Shown piece after piece: positions 22,325 to 33,897 of a stretch of DNA of 64,000 nt. The DNA lies in assembly GCF_000003815.2 (NCBI RefSeq), contig NC_049987.1, positions 17,959,959 through 18,023,958 of the forward strand, read 5' to 3'. The translations under genes and the position numbers were made by a program. The notes beneath the pieces are model-generated. The model was not told where the DNA came from, made no database searches, and was given only the letters and a program-made list of their open reading frames with translations. How positions within the stretch are numbered: position 1 is the stretch's first letter; the number at the start of each line of letters is the position of its first letter. The stretch comes from Branchiostoma floridae (Eukaryota > Chordata > Leptocardii > Amphioxiformes > Branchiostomatidae).

Positions 22325-25300
22325 ACGGGTTCAACGGTAAAGAAAAATGAGTCATCAACGTTAACGTTTTAATTATAAATTTAGATCCAACGAATTCAAT
22401 ATTTGACGGAATGACGTAACGTTCAACTAACTGCCCAAACTTAATTCATATTGCTATTATCATTTGATTTCATTGATCACACATTTTCTTTTTTTACTAT
22501 AACAGATGACTGTGTTAGTTACTTCTCCTTGCTATTTATTGATTCACTGATCATACATCTTTTGTTGTATTATAATAACATATGATTGTGTTAGTTACTT
22601 ATGTTTGTTATTTATTGATTTCACTGATCGTACATCTTTTGCATTATTCTAACATGTGCTAGTTCTTTCTTTGTTAATTATGATTTCATTGATCATACGT
22701 TTTGTATAAGCATAGATGAGGAGGGCACAGCATAAACCGTTAAGGTTTTTTTCCCTCCTCCTGCACCTGTTTTATATTTTATTCTCTTCTGTATCTATTA
22801 TCATTTTGTATGTGCAAACTGAATAAACAAACAAACAAACAAAGTAGTATCGATAGTCCGTGTTGTTTTTGTGTTAGTTTTGTATCAGATTTCTTTTTGT
22901 CTTTTTGTGTTAAAAATGCACAGCTTCGCCTATATGACAGAAGCGTCACCTATCGAAACGATTGTATTCTGCAGGACGATAATGTCGACATATCTTTCGC
23001 TATAAACGTGTCCGCTAGTATCTATACTGTTTGACATTTACATTTGCACAAGGTACAATGTACGGAAACCAATAACTGTACTTAAGTCTAGCGAGAAGTG
23101 GTAAAACACAAAACTGGATGAGACTCAGAAATACGTTCCGACGACAAGGTCGGAAGATCGTCGGAAAATTCAGCTCTGAGAATGAAAGGGTAAAATTTGG
23201 ATACAAGATGCCGGTAGGCACCAAGTATATGATATGGTCTTAACTGTGATTTTGTCCATCTTAGTTTGGATTAAAGCGTTGTAATTAATGACGTCATGGT
23301 ATTGAAGTTTAACTTTTTGCAGCAATGGACGAGACAATTAGGAGTTGTACTGATTCTTTTGACGTTTTACTGTTACAGTAGTATGTCTCAGTAATAATCT
23401 TGCAACTGGGCCTAATTGGGCCAATTATTTATAAGCCCATAAACGCGGCGTCAAAACCGTGCCTCATTTATCAAGACTTTTCGACAGACAGGGACAATGT
23501 GGCGCTGTAATCGAGTTGATAACTTATTTCAACAGTGTCACATACAAAGAACGACAGCTTTGATTAGGGAAAGGTGTTTTAGAGACGTAGGAACAACTAG
23601 AGGGTTGTTATGATATGGAAAGCCGGAGCGCACCCCTCTATGTTGACCATGTTTACCTTAACCGAGGTCAAGTGACCAATTTTACACCTGGATGGAGTAG
23701 GGAAAGTCGTGTGAAGTGCCTTTCCCGAGGTCACACGATTAGTAGAATGACAACATTAAAACCCAGTACCCCTGGGTTCTGGGCCAAAACCCTCCAATAA
23801 CGCCACGCGGCCTCTTGTTTAGTCCGTTAATACAAACTGTTAAAGCTTTTCTGGTCGCTATTATGTTGGCACATGATATATAGGGGAAAGTATTTACCGT
23901 CAAGTTTACACCAGCACAAGAATTGGAATTCAACCAGACAAAGTGCTGTTATTCTGGCTGCTGGTGGAATTTCCGTAGGCTTGGAGCCCTTTCTTTGTTC
24001 AGTAATTTACTAACCTGTTGGCATGCAGCTTTGAAATTGGAGTTGTCCTTGTGACCTTACTTGGTTACTGCCTATCGTAAAATTATTTGTTATCAATTGC
24101 TCAACGAAAGAAACATAGCAACGAACTTTATGGTTAACTAGATATTGGCCCAATTAGACCCAGTGGCTAGGCGGGTATACGGACTAAGACAGACTACCCT
24201 AGCTAGCACCGTAGAAAGCCCACTTGAACTCAAATCCTGTGCCTTCGTCAACTACTGCATAAGGTAAAACTTCAACACGTTGCTATGTTTAGGTTTAAAT
24301 GTTTTCTTCTCTATATCTTAACCCCATCCTGACTAGGGGGGAAGGGTGGTGTTGGTGAAAGTGCCTGCGCCCACTTTGCCTCCGTGCAAATGACTTGTGC
24401 TAGGACAACCGAACTTCGTGACTTTTCCCACTATTTTCGAATTTAAGTTTCAAAAAAAGTTTTCAGTCCATTTTCATGATTTTTGGATTATAGGTTGAAA
24501 ATGATGTATCTTTAGACAATTAAGGTTAATGATCTTAGCTGGGGAATAGAAAGTGATAGGTAAATACACTTGAGACGTCATTTTGACGGTATTGTGGTCG
24601 CTCTTGACTATAAAATTTAAAAAGCCTGAAATGTTCATTAAATAATAACCCTATATTGTTAACTTTTTGCTTAATATCTTTAGGTATTTTGGGAATTCCC
24701 TATATAGATTGTTTTAGCCGATGAAATCAGCTTAATGACGTCATAATTTCGTCAGATTAAATCATAATGATATCAAAATTGCAGGACTCATAAAATTTTA
24801 ACAAGCACATAACTCTCTGAAAATTTGGTGATCGTAGATCAAGCTGTTTTGAAATTATAAAGAGGGGCGAATGAACCCCCACACCCATCCCCCAATGTCC
24901 AACATAGGGTGAATACAAGAGAAATTATTTTTTGGGGGGGGCCCCATACTGCCATATTTCCCCCCATTCTCAGATATCTTGATGACCATTTTTGACGACA
25001 AATCACGTTTAACGACCTGCTGGGGTTACATCGCAAAATATTTTCTAGTATTATCCAGTTTTGACTTTGCGTTTTGCCACTTCCGCTTGACTAAAGTGAA
25101 GTCTTTTGTAATGAATCACCACCATAGAATGTTTAGACAAAAGAGTTTACTGTATAAATGCCGAGGCAATAGAATAGTAGTTAATTATGATCAATTCGTC
25201 CCGTGGAAACGTTAATCACAATATTGCTCCTGAATGACAATGCCTGAAAATGTACCCCACTTTTAACGGTTCTAAAGATATGACAACATTCAGTCCCAAT

Positions 25301-27033
25301 AAAATCATTCAATCTTTATTCATATTCTAAAGATTAATGAGAGTCACTCTAGCGATCAATAACTATGGCGTGGCGCCGGATACAGGTTGCTAGGTTATCG
25401 TTTGTGTCTAGGATACAACGTGAGCTGAGAAACATTTACATGTAATCCAAGAGTAAAACTGTCTATCAAACATTTATGGTTTCCCGACAATTGAATGCCT
25501 TTTAACAAATGTAAATCAAATAGAATGTTAGCTCTCTGGTTTATATTTCAGCTTTTTCTGTAATCACTATACTCGGGTGGGTTAAGGCGACCAAGGCTTA
25601 AAGGAAAGGAGTATTCCTGTAACTTTTGATGGCTTGGTCGCCCCCAGATGAAACTTCGGACAGTTTTTGTACTGCTTGAAACACATTGAACACTTGTAAT
25701 TTTGCTTTCTACATGCCGTTTGGTGTTAGAAATACACCTTTTGGTCTTAAAGGTGCATGCCAAAATGCTCAAAAATATGCCATATGTAATTCAAAAAGAG
25801 AGAAATATTATTTTTACTGTTAAGTATATATTCGATTGGCAAAAATTCCCGAAATTCTACAGCAATTCGTCCGCGCGTGCGCAATTGCACCATACTTTTG
25901 GAAGGGAATAACTCGGGAAGGGGTTGATGGATCATCGTGATTTTTGATATGTAGATAACTTCAGAGATGCCTTCCATAAATAAGGGCTATTAATGCAGCT
26001 AATTTGCATAATTAACGAGCACAGTTTATTAAGCCACAATATTTCATTACTACTAGGACACGTAAACATGACATATGTAACTAGAAAAGAGATGAATATC
26101 GATAGACATCAATTATGCAAATTGTTACCTAATTTGCATAATTAATCAGAAATTGTTATCATAGTATTAAATGACGAAATTCCATTCTTCCGACATTTGG
26201 CAGCAACATGTACGTTAAGTTGAACATGCAGACGTAAGAAGGGCAAATCAGGGTCTCATTTACATAGTTTTTGAGAAAATGCTACAATAGCTTTCTTGGC
26301 TAAGACTTTCATACTTTGAACACATTGTTATGTAGGTAGATGAGATGATCATCTTCATACATACAGCCAGGCGAAAGGATAGAACACAAATACAACACAC
26401 CTACAACAACAATCATTAATACACATGAAAAATAAAACCGTCGCCATGGCAATAGTTTTAATTGCCACACTTTTTTATCATGGGTCTACGCACAGGTGGA
26501 AACAAGACAGCATAAAATTTTAGAAGATGAGAGCATATTTTCTGTTTTACACTAAAATACTAATTTATTTACAAAAAGTTGGTGTTTTACTCTTTCAAGC
26601 AACTATAACTTGTTTACTATATAGCAATAATGAGAAATATCTGTTATTTTATTGAAATCTCTTTATATTACGTCATTTTGAACCCCAACGAACCAGACAC
26701 AGAGTAAAGCTTACTCACCTCATCTTACCGGTCCCATAGCCTCACCGGCCGTAGGGGCAGCTATAACTTATTAGCATACAATAATGGGCAAAACTCAGTG
26801 AAAATTTGTTAGACGTTGTAAGACATGTATGCAAACCAATTCTTCACAGGGTTTTTTTCTCCGATGAAAAATGTTGATATGGCAGATATGAATATACGCA
26901 TGGGTCCAGAAAGACCTATACGGTCAGATTAGGGTTTTTAAAACATATTACGGGACTACCTTTATTTGTCTAGAAGGATCACACTTTTGCATTTGTGAGA
27001 ACTGCATTGATTGTGTTTTCAGCAGATTACGTC
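22325..27033. other. Spacer before NXPE copy C
   Basis: No coding exon recognised. 22325-22985 is 3' flank of the orphan fragment with three diverged 'TTGATTTCA(C/T)TGATC(A/G)' units. 23600-23830 has a SINE-like stretch. 24318 onward has a TTAACCCCATCCTGAC start and a TGACGTCA site (24736-24743), like the TTAA-flanked family. 25860-26160 has ATTTGCAT/ATGCAAAT-rich repeat sequence. The remainder is AT-rich. Confidence 0.55.
22700..22845 (+). mobile_element. 3' tail of a non-LTR element or SINE
   Basis: Ends in 'CTGAATAAACAAACAAACAAACAAA', an (AAAC)n tail preceded by a T/C-rich stretch, typical of 5'-truncated non-LTR insertions. It splits the 3' flank homology shared by the orphan NXPE fragment and copy C. 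Confidence 0.5.
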
Positions 27034-30000
27034 ATGCCTATGGCCAGTACCCGGATGTATGCAGCGTTTACGGTCCTGGCTACTGTCGTATTTATCCTTG
27101 TGGTACGTTTTCTTAAACTGTTATAATGGCCAAATGTATTCATGTTATGTAGTACCTCAAAGGCTATTGCAAAAACGCTAACACACTCCATTTTATCATA
27201 AAGAAGTTAAGATAGCATCTTACACCTGCAAATCAAAAAGTGCATTGATGCAACGCCCTTTAACAATGACTGTCGTATAGGAGGGAAGCTTTATAGTGTT
27301 GGAGAAAAAGATTGAACAAATCATAATGATTCAAACGAAATGTATATTACACATTTTAAGGTAACAATATCATTTTGTTCTTAAATTGTTTAATTTTTTT
27401 CCTGTCACACAGACATTAGAACTCCTTGGTCTATCCTGGCTAAATGTCGGATTCCCCAAACCACTACCTAAACTTCGCTTACTTCAGAGTGTTAAAATCC
27501 CTAACCAGAAGTCGACTAAAATCCGTCAAAATCTATCAATTCCAAATATCATCAGGACTAATCTTAGTCGAAATGTAAAACCCAAAGGCCTAAGCGTTAC
27601 AAATATTGAACCTTGCAACCAAGAGCAGGTCACGTGCCCAAACAATACAAGCATACGTGTCTTGAACAGAGGTAGTCTGTATCACAAAGGAGACGTTCTT
27701 ACCGTAAGGGTGGTGGCAAGAGACAGAGAAGGAAGGCCGAAAACGTACGGAGGAGACTTTTTCCGTGCCAGACTGGTCAGTAGTGACCGTTCGCTACAGG
27801 CCAGTAGTGCCGGCCACGTCACTGACCACTGTAACGGTACCTACACTGTGCAGTTCCCGCTCTACTGGGTAGGCGGCGTTTTGGTGAGTACAGTTAGACT
27901 TTGGTGGGTGCGAACGGAAATCACCCATCAAAATGTGTCTTGTGGTTATCTAAAGCGCATGAGCCCATTTTCATATTTTCCAGCGATTATGATTGGGACA
28001 AAGTAAAATAGTTCCCTAAAACGTGTGTATTTCTTTCATAAGTTTACCATTTTTCCGGTCTACGGACACTGCATATTCTTTAACCATTGTTAATATTTTC
28101 TCGTGTTCGTAACTATCTGCAAATGTATTTTGAAACCTTTTCTTTACCAGAGACATATATCAGTGTATATACATCAAATCTTTCTGCCCTTTTATATCAG
28201 ATAAAGATCCAACTCGTCCATCCAAGCGAAGCAGTCAAGGTTCTACAAAGGGTGCGAAAAATTCCAAACAAGAGAGTTTTCCATTGCAGTTTTGTCGACG
28301 AGAACATAAACGCTACCTACACCAAACAGTGCTTTAGTTCTGCCAACCCCAGCCTACCGCCCAACCAACAGTGCGATTTCTCAAAGGGTGAGGTGAACGG
28401 AACCTGGGTTTGTGAGAGGCCGGAAAAACTTCCATGTTCCGCCATCTCCAAGTGCCGGTGGGCGCCGGGCAATAGCAGAACAAAGACACCGAGTCTTGTG
28501 TCTAATGATGAAGAAAAGAAACTTTTCCAAAAGTAAGTCCTTCCAGAAGTTGCAAATACAGCTATAAACTGATAACATTTGTTAGTGTACTTGTTAATTC
28601 ACATGGCATGATGTCACTTATTCTAATATGCAAATGTTTTAATGTACATTGCATACGTTAAAATATTCTTATACTGTTTTGAGCTTAGCTTATCTCATAT
28701 AGTGTTTTGATATCCATCTTGTTAAAAAAATTGCTCTTTGTTTATTCACATTGGTCGTAATAGATATTACCTTACACCACCTAGTGATAATAGGGTTAAT
28801 TTAGAAATACCATTGTACTGCCACTTTTACATTGAATAGGCTCATTGCTAACAATTTTTGAATAGGCTCATTGCTAAATTCTGAATCTAATATGTTCTGT
28901 AAACATGTCAAACCAAATTTTGTGTATTTTAGAAATATGTCAAATAACACTATAGAAATAGACAACAATCTTTGTACTCTTTGAACACAACTTGATCAAA
29001 ATTCCTTTTTATGTATTATCATGTATGCATTGTACTGCCTGTGCACTGTTATGTGAATGTTGATAAAGGTTGAAAAACATATAGAAATACGTTGATTATT
29101 TTCTCGACACACAGACCATATCTTGAGGCGGAACTTGAAGTAGGGGTCAAGCAGCCCATACGTGTCCTTGAGGCAGAACTTCCATCGCATGAACAACTTC
29201 CATCGTGTACCTGGGACAAGTCATCAGCTCTGGGATATTGGTCAGCCAAGGTCTGGAGATCATCAGTCTGCAATGTCCGAGTTTTTGCCAAAGAAGACGT
29301 TCAGAGATGCCTGGCTAACAAGACATTGTACATGCAAGGTATACAGCTGACCACGTCTATTGACCAATCATGTTTAAAAGACATGCTTCAGAATACAATA
29401 CTGAACAGTACTCCTGAATCCGAGTTTGGTTTTACAGAGAAAAAGGGACCTTCTTATCTAACTCGTTACTACCAATATCATTTAAGCATGAATGCCTAAC
29501 TAAAAGATAAAATTTGATACAGAAATATTTCTATTTCTCTAATTTAGGCGACTCCACCCTTAGACAATGGAGCCAGCGTTTGCAAAAGGTAGTACCACTG
29601 TACTACAATAAAACAACCATGGATTCAACAGGTTAGTAAATGTTTCCTTAAAAAGGTTTCTGGCACGTTTCTTGGTCCGGGAATTGATCAAATTTGCAAC
29701 TGTTACACTTATAGCCGTGTGTAACAGTGAGAAAGGGTGCATTTGCGACCAAATCAACATACAGGTAGCACTCTAAAAAGACAATGGCTTCCGTATATCT
29801 AAGCGTCAACTAAATGGTAACTATAAGACAAATGAAAGAAATAAAAGAAATCACGCCACTACATGTATAGTTGGATATAGTTGGTATCGATCACCACCTA
29901 TGTAACAAGTGGTATGGTCCACTAGTGGGTACGTCACGGACGACGTTGTACCCTTGTCCACCATCATGAGTCGGCTGTTTTGTATCCATGTCGGTATTGT

Positions 30001-30555
30001 TACAAAAACCACTAGTACTTCATTCTCTTTTCAGCTCTCCTAGGTGGTGACAACAACCAGTGGAACATCTCTGTTCGCTACCGGTTCCATCACTTCCCCG
30101 TACAAGGGGGAGCTTGGATTTACTTTAACGATTTCAGTTACACTGCCGACGTACTGGACTCCATTCGCGGAGGCCCGAACACGGTAGTGGTTCTCGGTCT
30201 GTGGGCTCACTTTACCGCCGAGCCGCTGGACATGATCCGGTCGCGAATGTACGCCATACGGGCCGCCATACACCGTCTCAAGCGCAGGAGTCCCAACACG
30301 CAGGTTTTCGTGAGAACTGGGACAACGCGAGAACACACGAGAGGAAGGTTGGAGTACTATGTGCTCGGGAGCGACTGGCTGGCTTACCAGATCACGGAGG
30401 TGATACGAGAGGTGTTCCGGGCGGATCCAGACGTGGTCGTGTTGGAAACGTGGGACATGAGCGTGTGTCAGCCGGGTAAAGACCGCGTTCACCCAGATCA
30501 AACGATGGTAGACAGTCAACTGAACAGACTGTTGTCTCATATCTGCCCGATCTAG
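27034..30555 (+). CDS. NXPE family protein, copy C (six exons)
   Basis: Exons 27034-27102, 27413-27883, 28201-28532, 29115-29338, 29548-29631, 30035-30555; phases 0, 0, 2, 1, 1, identical to copies A and B; 566 residues. Hydrophobic N-terminus at ~8-23. The second exon is longer and basic at its start before the shared Ig/filamin-like core. Catalytic motif set intact: GDSTLRQW with G366-D367-S368, the most canonical of the three, and D543-R-V-H546. Opposite orientation to A and B, with introns shorter and free of the (GTGA)n array, so it may be closer to the ancestral gene. A TTTTCAG acceptor stands just before the ATG, suggesting an untranslated first exon upstream. Predicted Golgi or secreted enzyme; substrate unknown. 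Confidence 0.9.
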
Positions 30556-33500
30556 TCAGGTTCAACGGGAGAGAGAAATGATTTTAAAGGCAGTAAACTT
30601 CACGTAATGCTACATTATATACATACAAATACAGAGGTCACTAATCATACTAAGATATATACACTAAAATTAAATTCATGTACGTATATGGAAATCGCAA
30701 ATTTAACGAAGTTAAATGACATAACAACTAACTACTCAAAGTAGTGCAATAGTCCATATTGTTTTCGCGTTAGTTTGGTATCAGATTTGCATGCTACTCT
30801 GTATTTTAAATGTACAGCTTTGCCGACATGTCAGAAGCGTCACCTACAGAAACGATTGCATACTGCAGGAAGAAGATAATGAACCATGTTGTTCAATAAG
30901 TTAATTAGAAAGAAACGGTTGTTGTTTCTGCACAGAGGTCATTTCGGAATGGCCATATTACTATATCCCTATTACTATTCTGCCAGGCGGGAATCTGAGG
31001 TGAACTTCAATTTCTTATTCAGCGATCAATTGACTTTTGCTTTTATCTCAGGTTTTGTAAACAAAAGCAGCAACCTTGTACTTCCACCAGTGCATTTTCT
31101 GTATACGTGTAGACACGGGCACTTTAAGGCCTGTGACAATTTTGGTCGAACATGAAATTTGAACCACTGCGTGACCTCAGGTAACCCCGCCGGGCCGGAG
31201 CGTTTTTAGAACGGTCCAATGTCAGTACCTAATGTTACATTGCGAAAACAGGAACTTACGATGCACGGGCCACACTATCTACTTTTCTTGAGACTTATTA
31301 ATGTTAAATGTTAAAGATATTGATCTAGTATTTATCAAATATCGGCATAACTAGAAGCGGTTAACAAAAGGGCACCCCCGCGAGGGCTGCAAGTGGTACA
31401 GTCCGAACATGCGTTCCGACCTCCCGGGGTGTGCAGTGGCGGGAAAACAGCGAGGCGCTCATACTTCAAGGAAACAGCAAAATAATGCTATAAATCGGTA
31501 TTTCTAGCCCAAAATGATTGTATGGCAGTTGACTGATGTCTTATAAGGCTAACTGCTTGCGAAATTTCGCATTGATACAACAGCAATTTAACAGATACAG
31601 ACATAAAACATTCATATTTTACCATCGGTTAATGTTACGTACAGTCAAACATGTCTTACTTGGGCGCAGTTCATGTAGGGTAAGTAGTGTTTCGTCGGCC
31701 CCTGCCCACATCAGGGCACCAGTTTTATTACGAGTTTTGTGCAGATTTAGGTTCATTAAGCCTTAGACCTTCAGAAATCAAGCGGGCCTTCTTGCAATAT
31801 CTTTGATTTCCGTGGCTGTATTGATATTTGTACGAAAAATACCAAAAAATTGTCAAAAAATTCTGTTTTTGCCCCAAAACGGAGCCTTACCGATGTAAAG
31901 CGGCAAGATCCCCGGGCATATTAGATATCACAGAGATATAATCTATTACTCCAGAAAATATGACTCAGTTAGACAATCATTTCATAGTGGGCACAGACCC
32001 ATTTTAATAGCATCCCTATTTTTTACCAAAAAATGGTTTTTTAAACCCAAAATATTGAGGATCCACAATTTTCTTGTCATCATATTTTGAATATGGGTGA
32101 ATTACGTTAACTGGCCAAAAATTGTTGAAAACAGATGGTTTCATCAAAAGTTATGGCCATATAACTGCTCGACTGAGAATCTACAGGTGTCACAGGCCTT
32201 AAACTGTCGAGCAACAACACCAAAGAATTTGCCTTTTTCCTAGAGCACATATCGGTCATATCTTGGGGGTCATGGCCACTGAGTAACCTTCGCTATTTTG
32301 CTCTTAACATCTGCACGGAGGTTAGGGTTGGGTGGGCAGGCGATCCATATTTGAAGTTTTTGAGCAATCATTCTTTGATCGGCTGAGAAGACAACAAAAC
32401 ACACAAAGTGTAAAAAGATTCGTTTCTTTACTATAGAAGTCGTTGAGATATATGTCAATAATGAATGTTTTAATAGATCGCACTGCTCGGAGAGAGCGCG
32501 GCGAGAGCGCCGTCCTAGTGGAAAGGGGTATATAACAGCTGCGTTCTGGCAGGCGGTATCGTTGTGAATATAAATAGCGCTGCTGAGTACAAAAGAACTC
32601 ACTGACCTTTTCCGAGAATATGACCCTGTTACAATCTTTAATGCCAAACACTTTTTTTAATCGGCTTCCAAGAAGGCAAGCGGAAGTTAGCGCGCCACCT
32701 GTTGGCTAACGTCATACTGCACCCGGTCTGTTGGAAAAATTTGATATCGTGTTGGACAGGTTATTATTAAATAATAATAAGAAGTCCTAAACCCTTGTTT
32801 TAATAAAAAATTATGTCTGGTTTGTGTTGACAAAACTGTAGAAACAAACAAACAACTATCTTTGTTGAAACCTTCTTTCTTTCTGTCGTCTACCGTATTT
32901 TGTTGTCATTATGATATTTGTCATTATTATATTATAATCATTATGCTGCCCCTATATTTAGCGCGTGCCTGCGAAGCTGGTGTGTTACGCCGAAGGGTGG
33001 TTATACCGGCTATATAGATACAGATACAGATATTTGATACGATATTTGATACTTCAGAGGTAACTACAAGCGGTTTAATAGCACTTAGCACCCGAGTCAA
33101 TGCCCCAAACTGCGTCAGCATCCCCTTTTGTTCTCTCCTTGCGGTCTTTGAAAATCTGTAACAATTGGAACTTTTCCAGAGAAGGAAGGAACCCCAACCA
33201 TGCCCGGGCTTGCCTTACGGTCGTTGGCCTCGATTCAAGCTTAGCGAACCACTTTCCGTGCGTAACAACCGCTAAGTAAAAACACACTAACCCCTTCTGT
33301 CCCAGTTTGAGACAAACGCTTCGTATCATGTTGACAGACTCTCTTCTCTTTGCCAACCAAAACAATCTCCGACTCAACTACGTTAAACTCTAGCTCCCAT
33401 AGCAAGGTGGTTGAAAACAAAACACACTCCAGTTTCTACTAAATCTGGCCCTGTCTTTCACGCATCATAACTCAAATTGAACTTAAGTACATTCGTGGCA

Positions 33501-33809
33501 GGTGTGCTCCTTGCAAGAATTGATCCAAGACGTCTTGAAATGTTTAAGCTAAGGTAAAGGAGACTTCCGGTGGAGCACATCCGGTGTGAGGTCATGACCT
33601 AGTGGGCGTGTTGTACCGTGCCGTGACAAGCCCGGGGTAAGATCGGCAGATTTCTCCGAAATCGGCCCTGAAACTTTTGGCAGCTCTGACTACAAAAGTC
33701 AGACCGCAGCCGCAGTCTTGCCACAGTCTTCCCTAATCACTTGGCCTCAACAGCGGGCACAGAGAGAAGTTAGGGGGATTGGCTGTCAACGTATACGGGC
33801 GAAGAAAAC
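30556..33809. other. Spacer between NXPE copy C and the mosaic gene
   Basis: First ~330 bp are NXPE 3' flank. The rest shows no recognisable exon. GC-richer sequence at 32460-32600 includes a TATATAAC motif, and 33540-33809 is the probable promoter and 5' untranslated region of the mosaic gene. Confidence 0.5.
33589..33600. promoter_or_regulatory. Perfect palindromic nuclear-receptor half-site pair
   Basis: AGGTCATGACCT: two AGGTCA half-sites as an inverted repeat with no spacer, about 210 bp upstream of the mosaic gene's ATG. This is the TREpal-type arrangement bound by thyroid/retinoid receptors in vertebrates. Sequence match only. Confidence 0.35.
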
Positions 33810-33897
33810 ATGGCGAAACAGTGGTTGAATTGTGTTATTGTTTGCGCAGTCTTCACGCTTGCACTGAGTGGCCTGGCGTCTTCCAAGTTTTCTTCGG
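33810..33897 (+). CDS. Mosaic gene exon 1: signal peptide
   Basis: ATG begins MAKQWLNCVIVCAVFTLALS, a classic signal peptide with cleavage expected after the GLASS region. Ends on a GT donor in phase 1, which joins in frame to the first D8C exon 2.9 kb downstream. 5' context is AAAACATGG, a good start context. Confidence 0.8.

Noticed and set aside
32270-32651. Two overlapping minus-strand frames of 125 and 109 codons
   Set aside because: No recognisable motif or signal, no splice partners; the region looks non-coding.
33075-33377. 100-codon minus-strand frame
   Set aside because: Has a protein-like look (QARAWLGFLPS) but no family match I can name and no neighbouring exons; left as unsupported.
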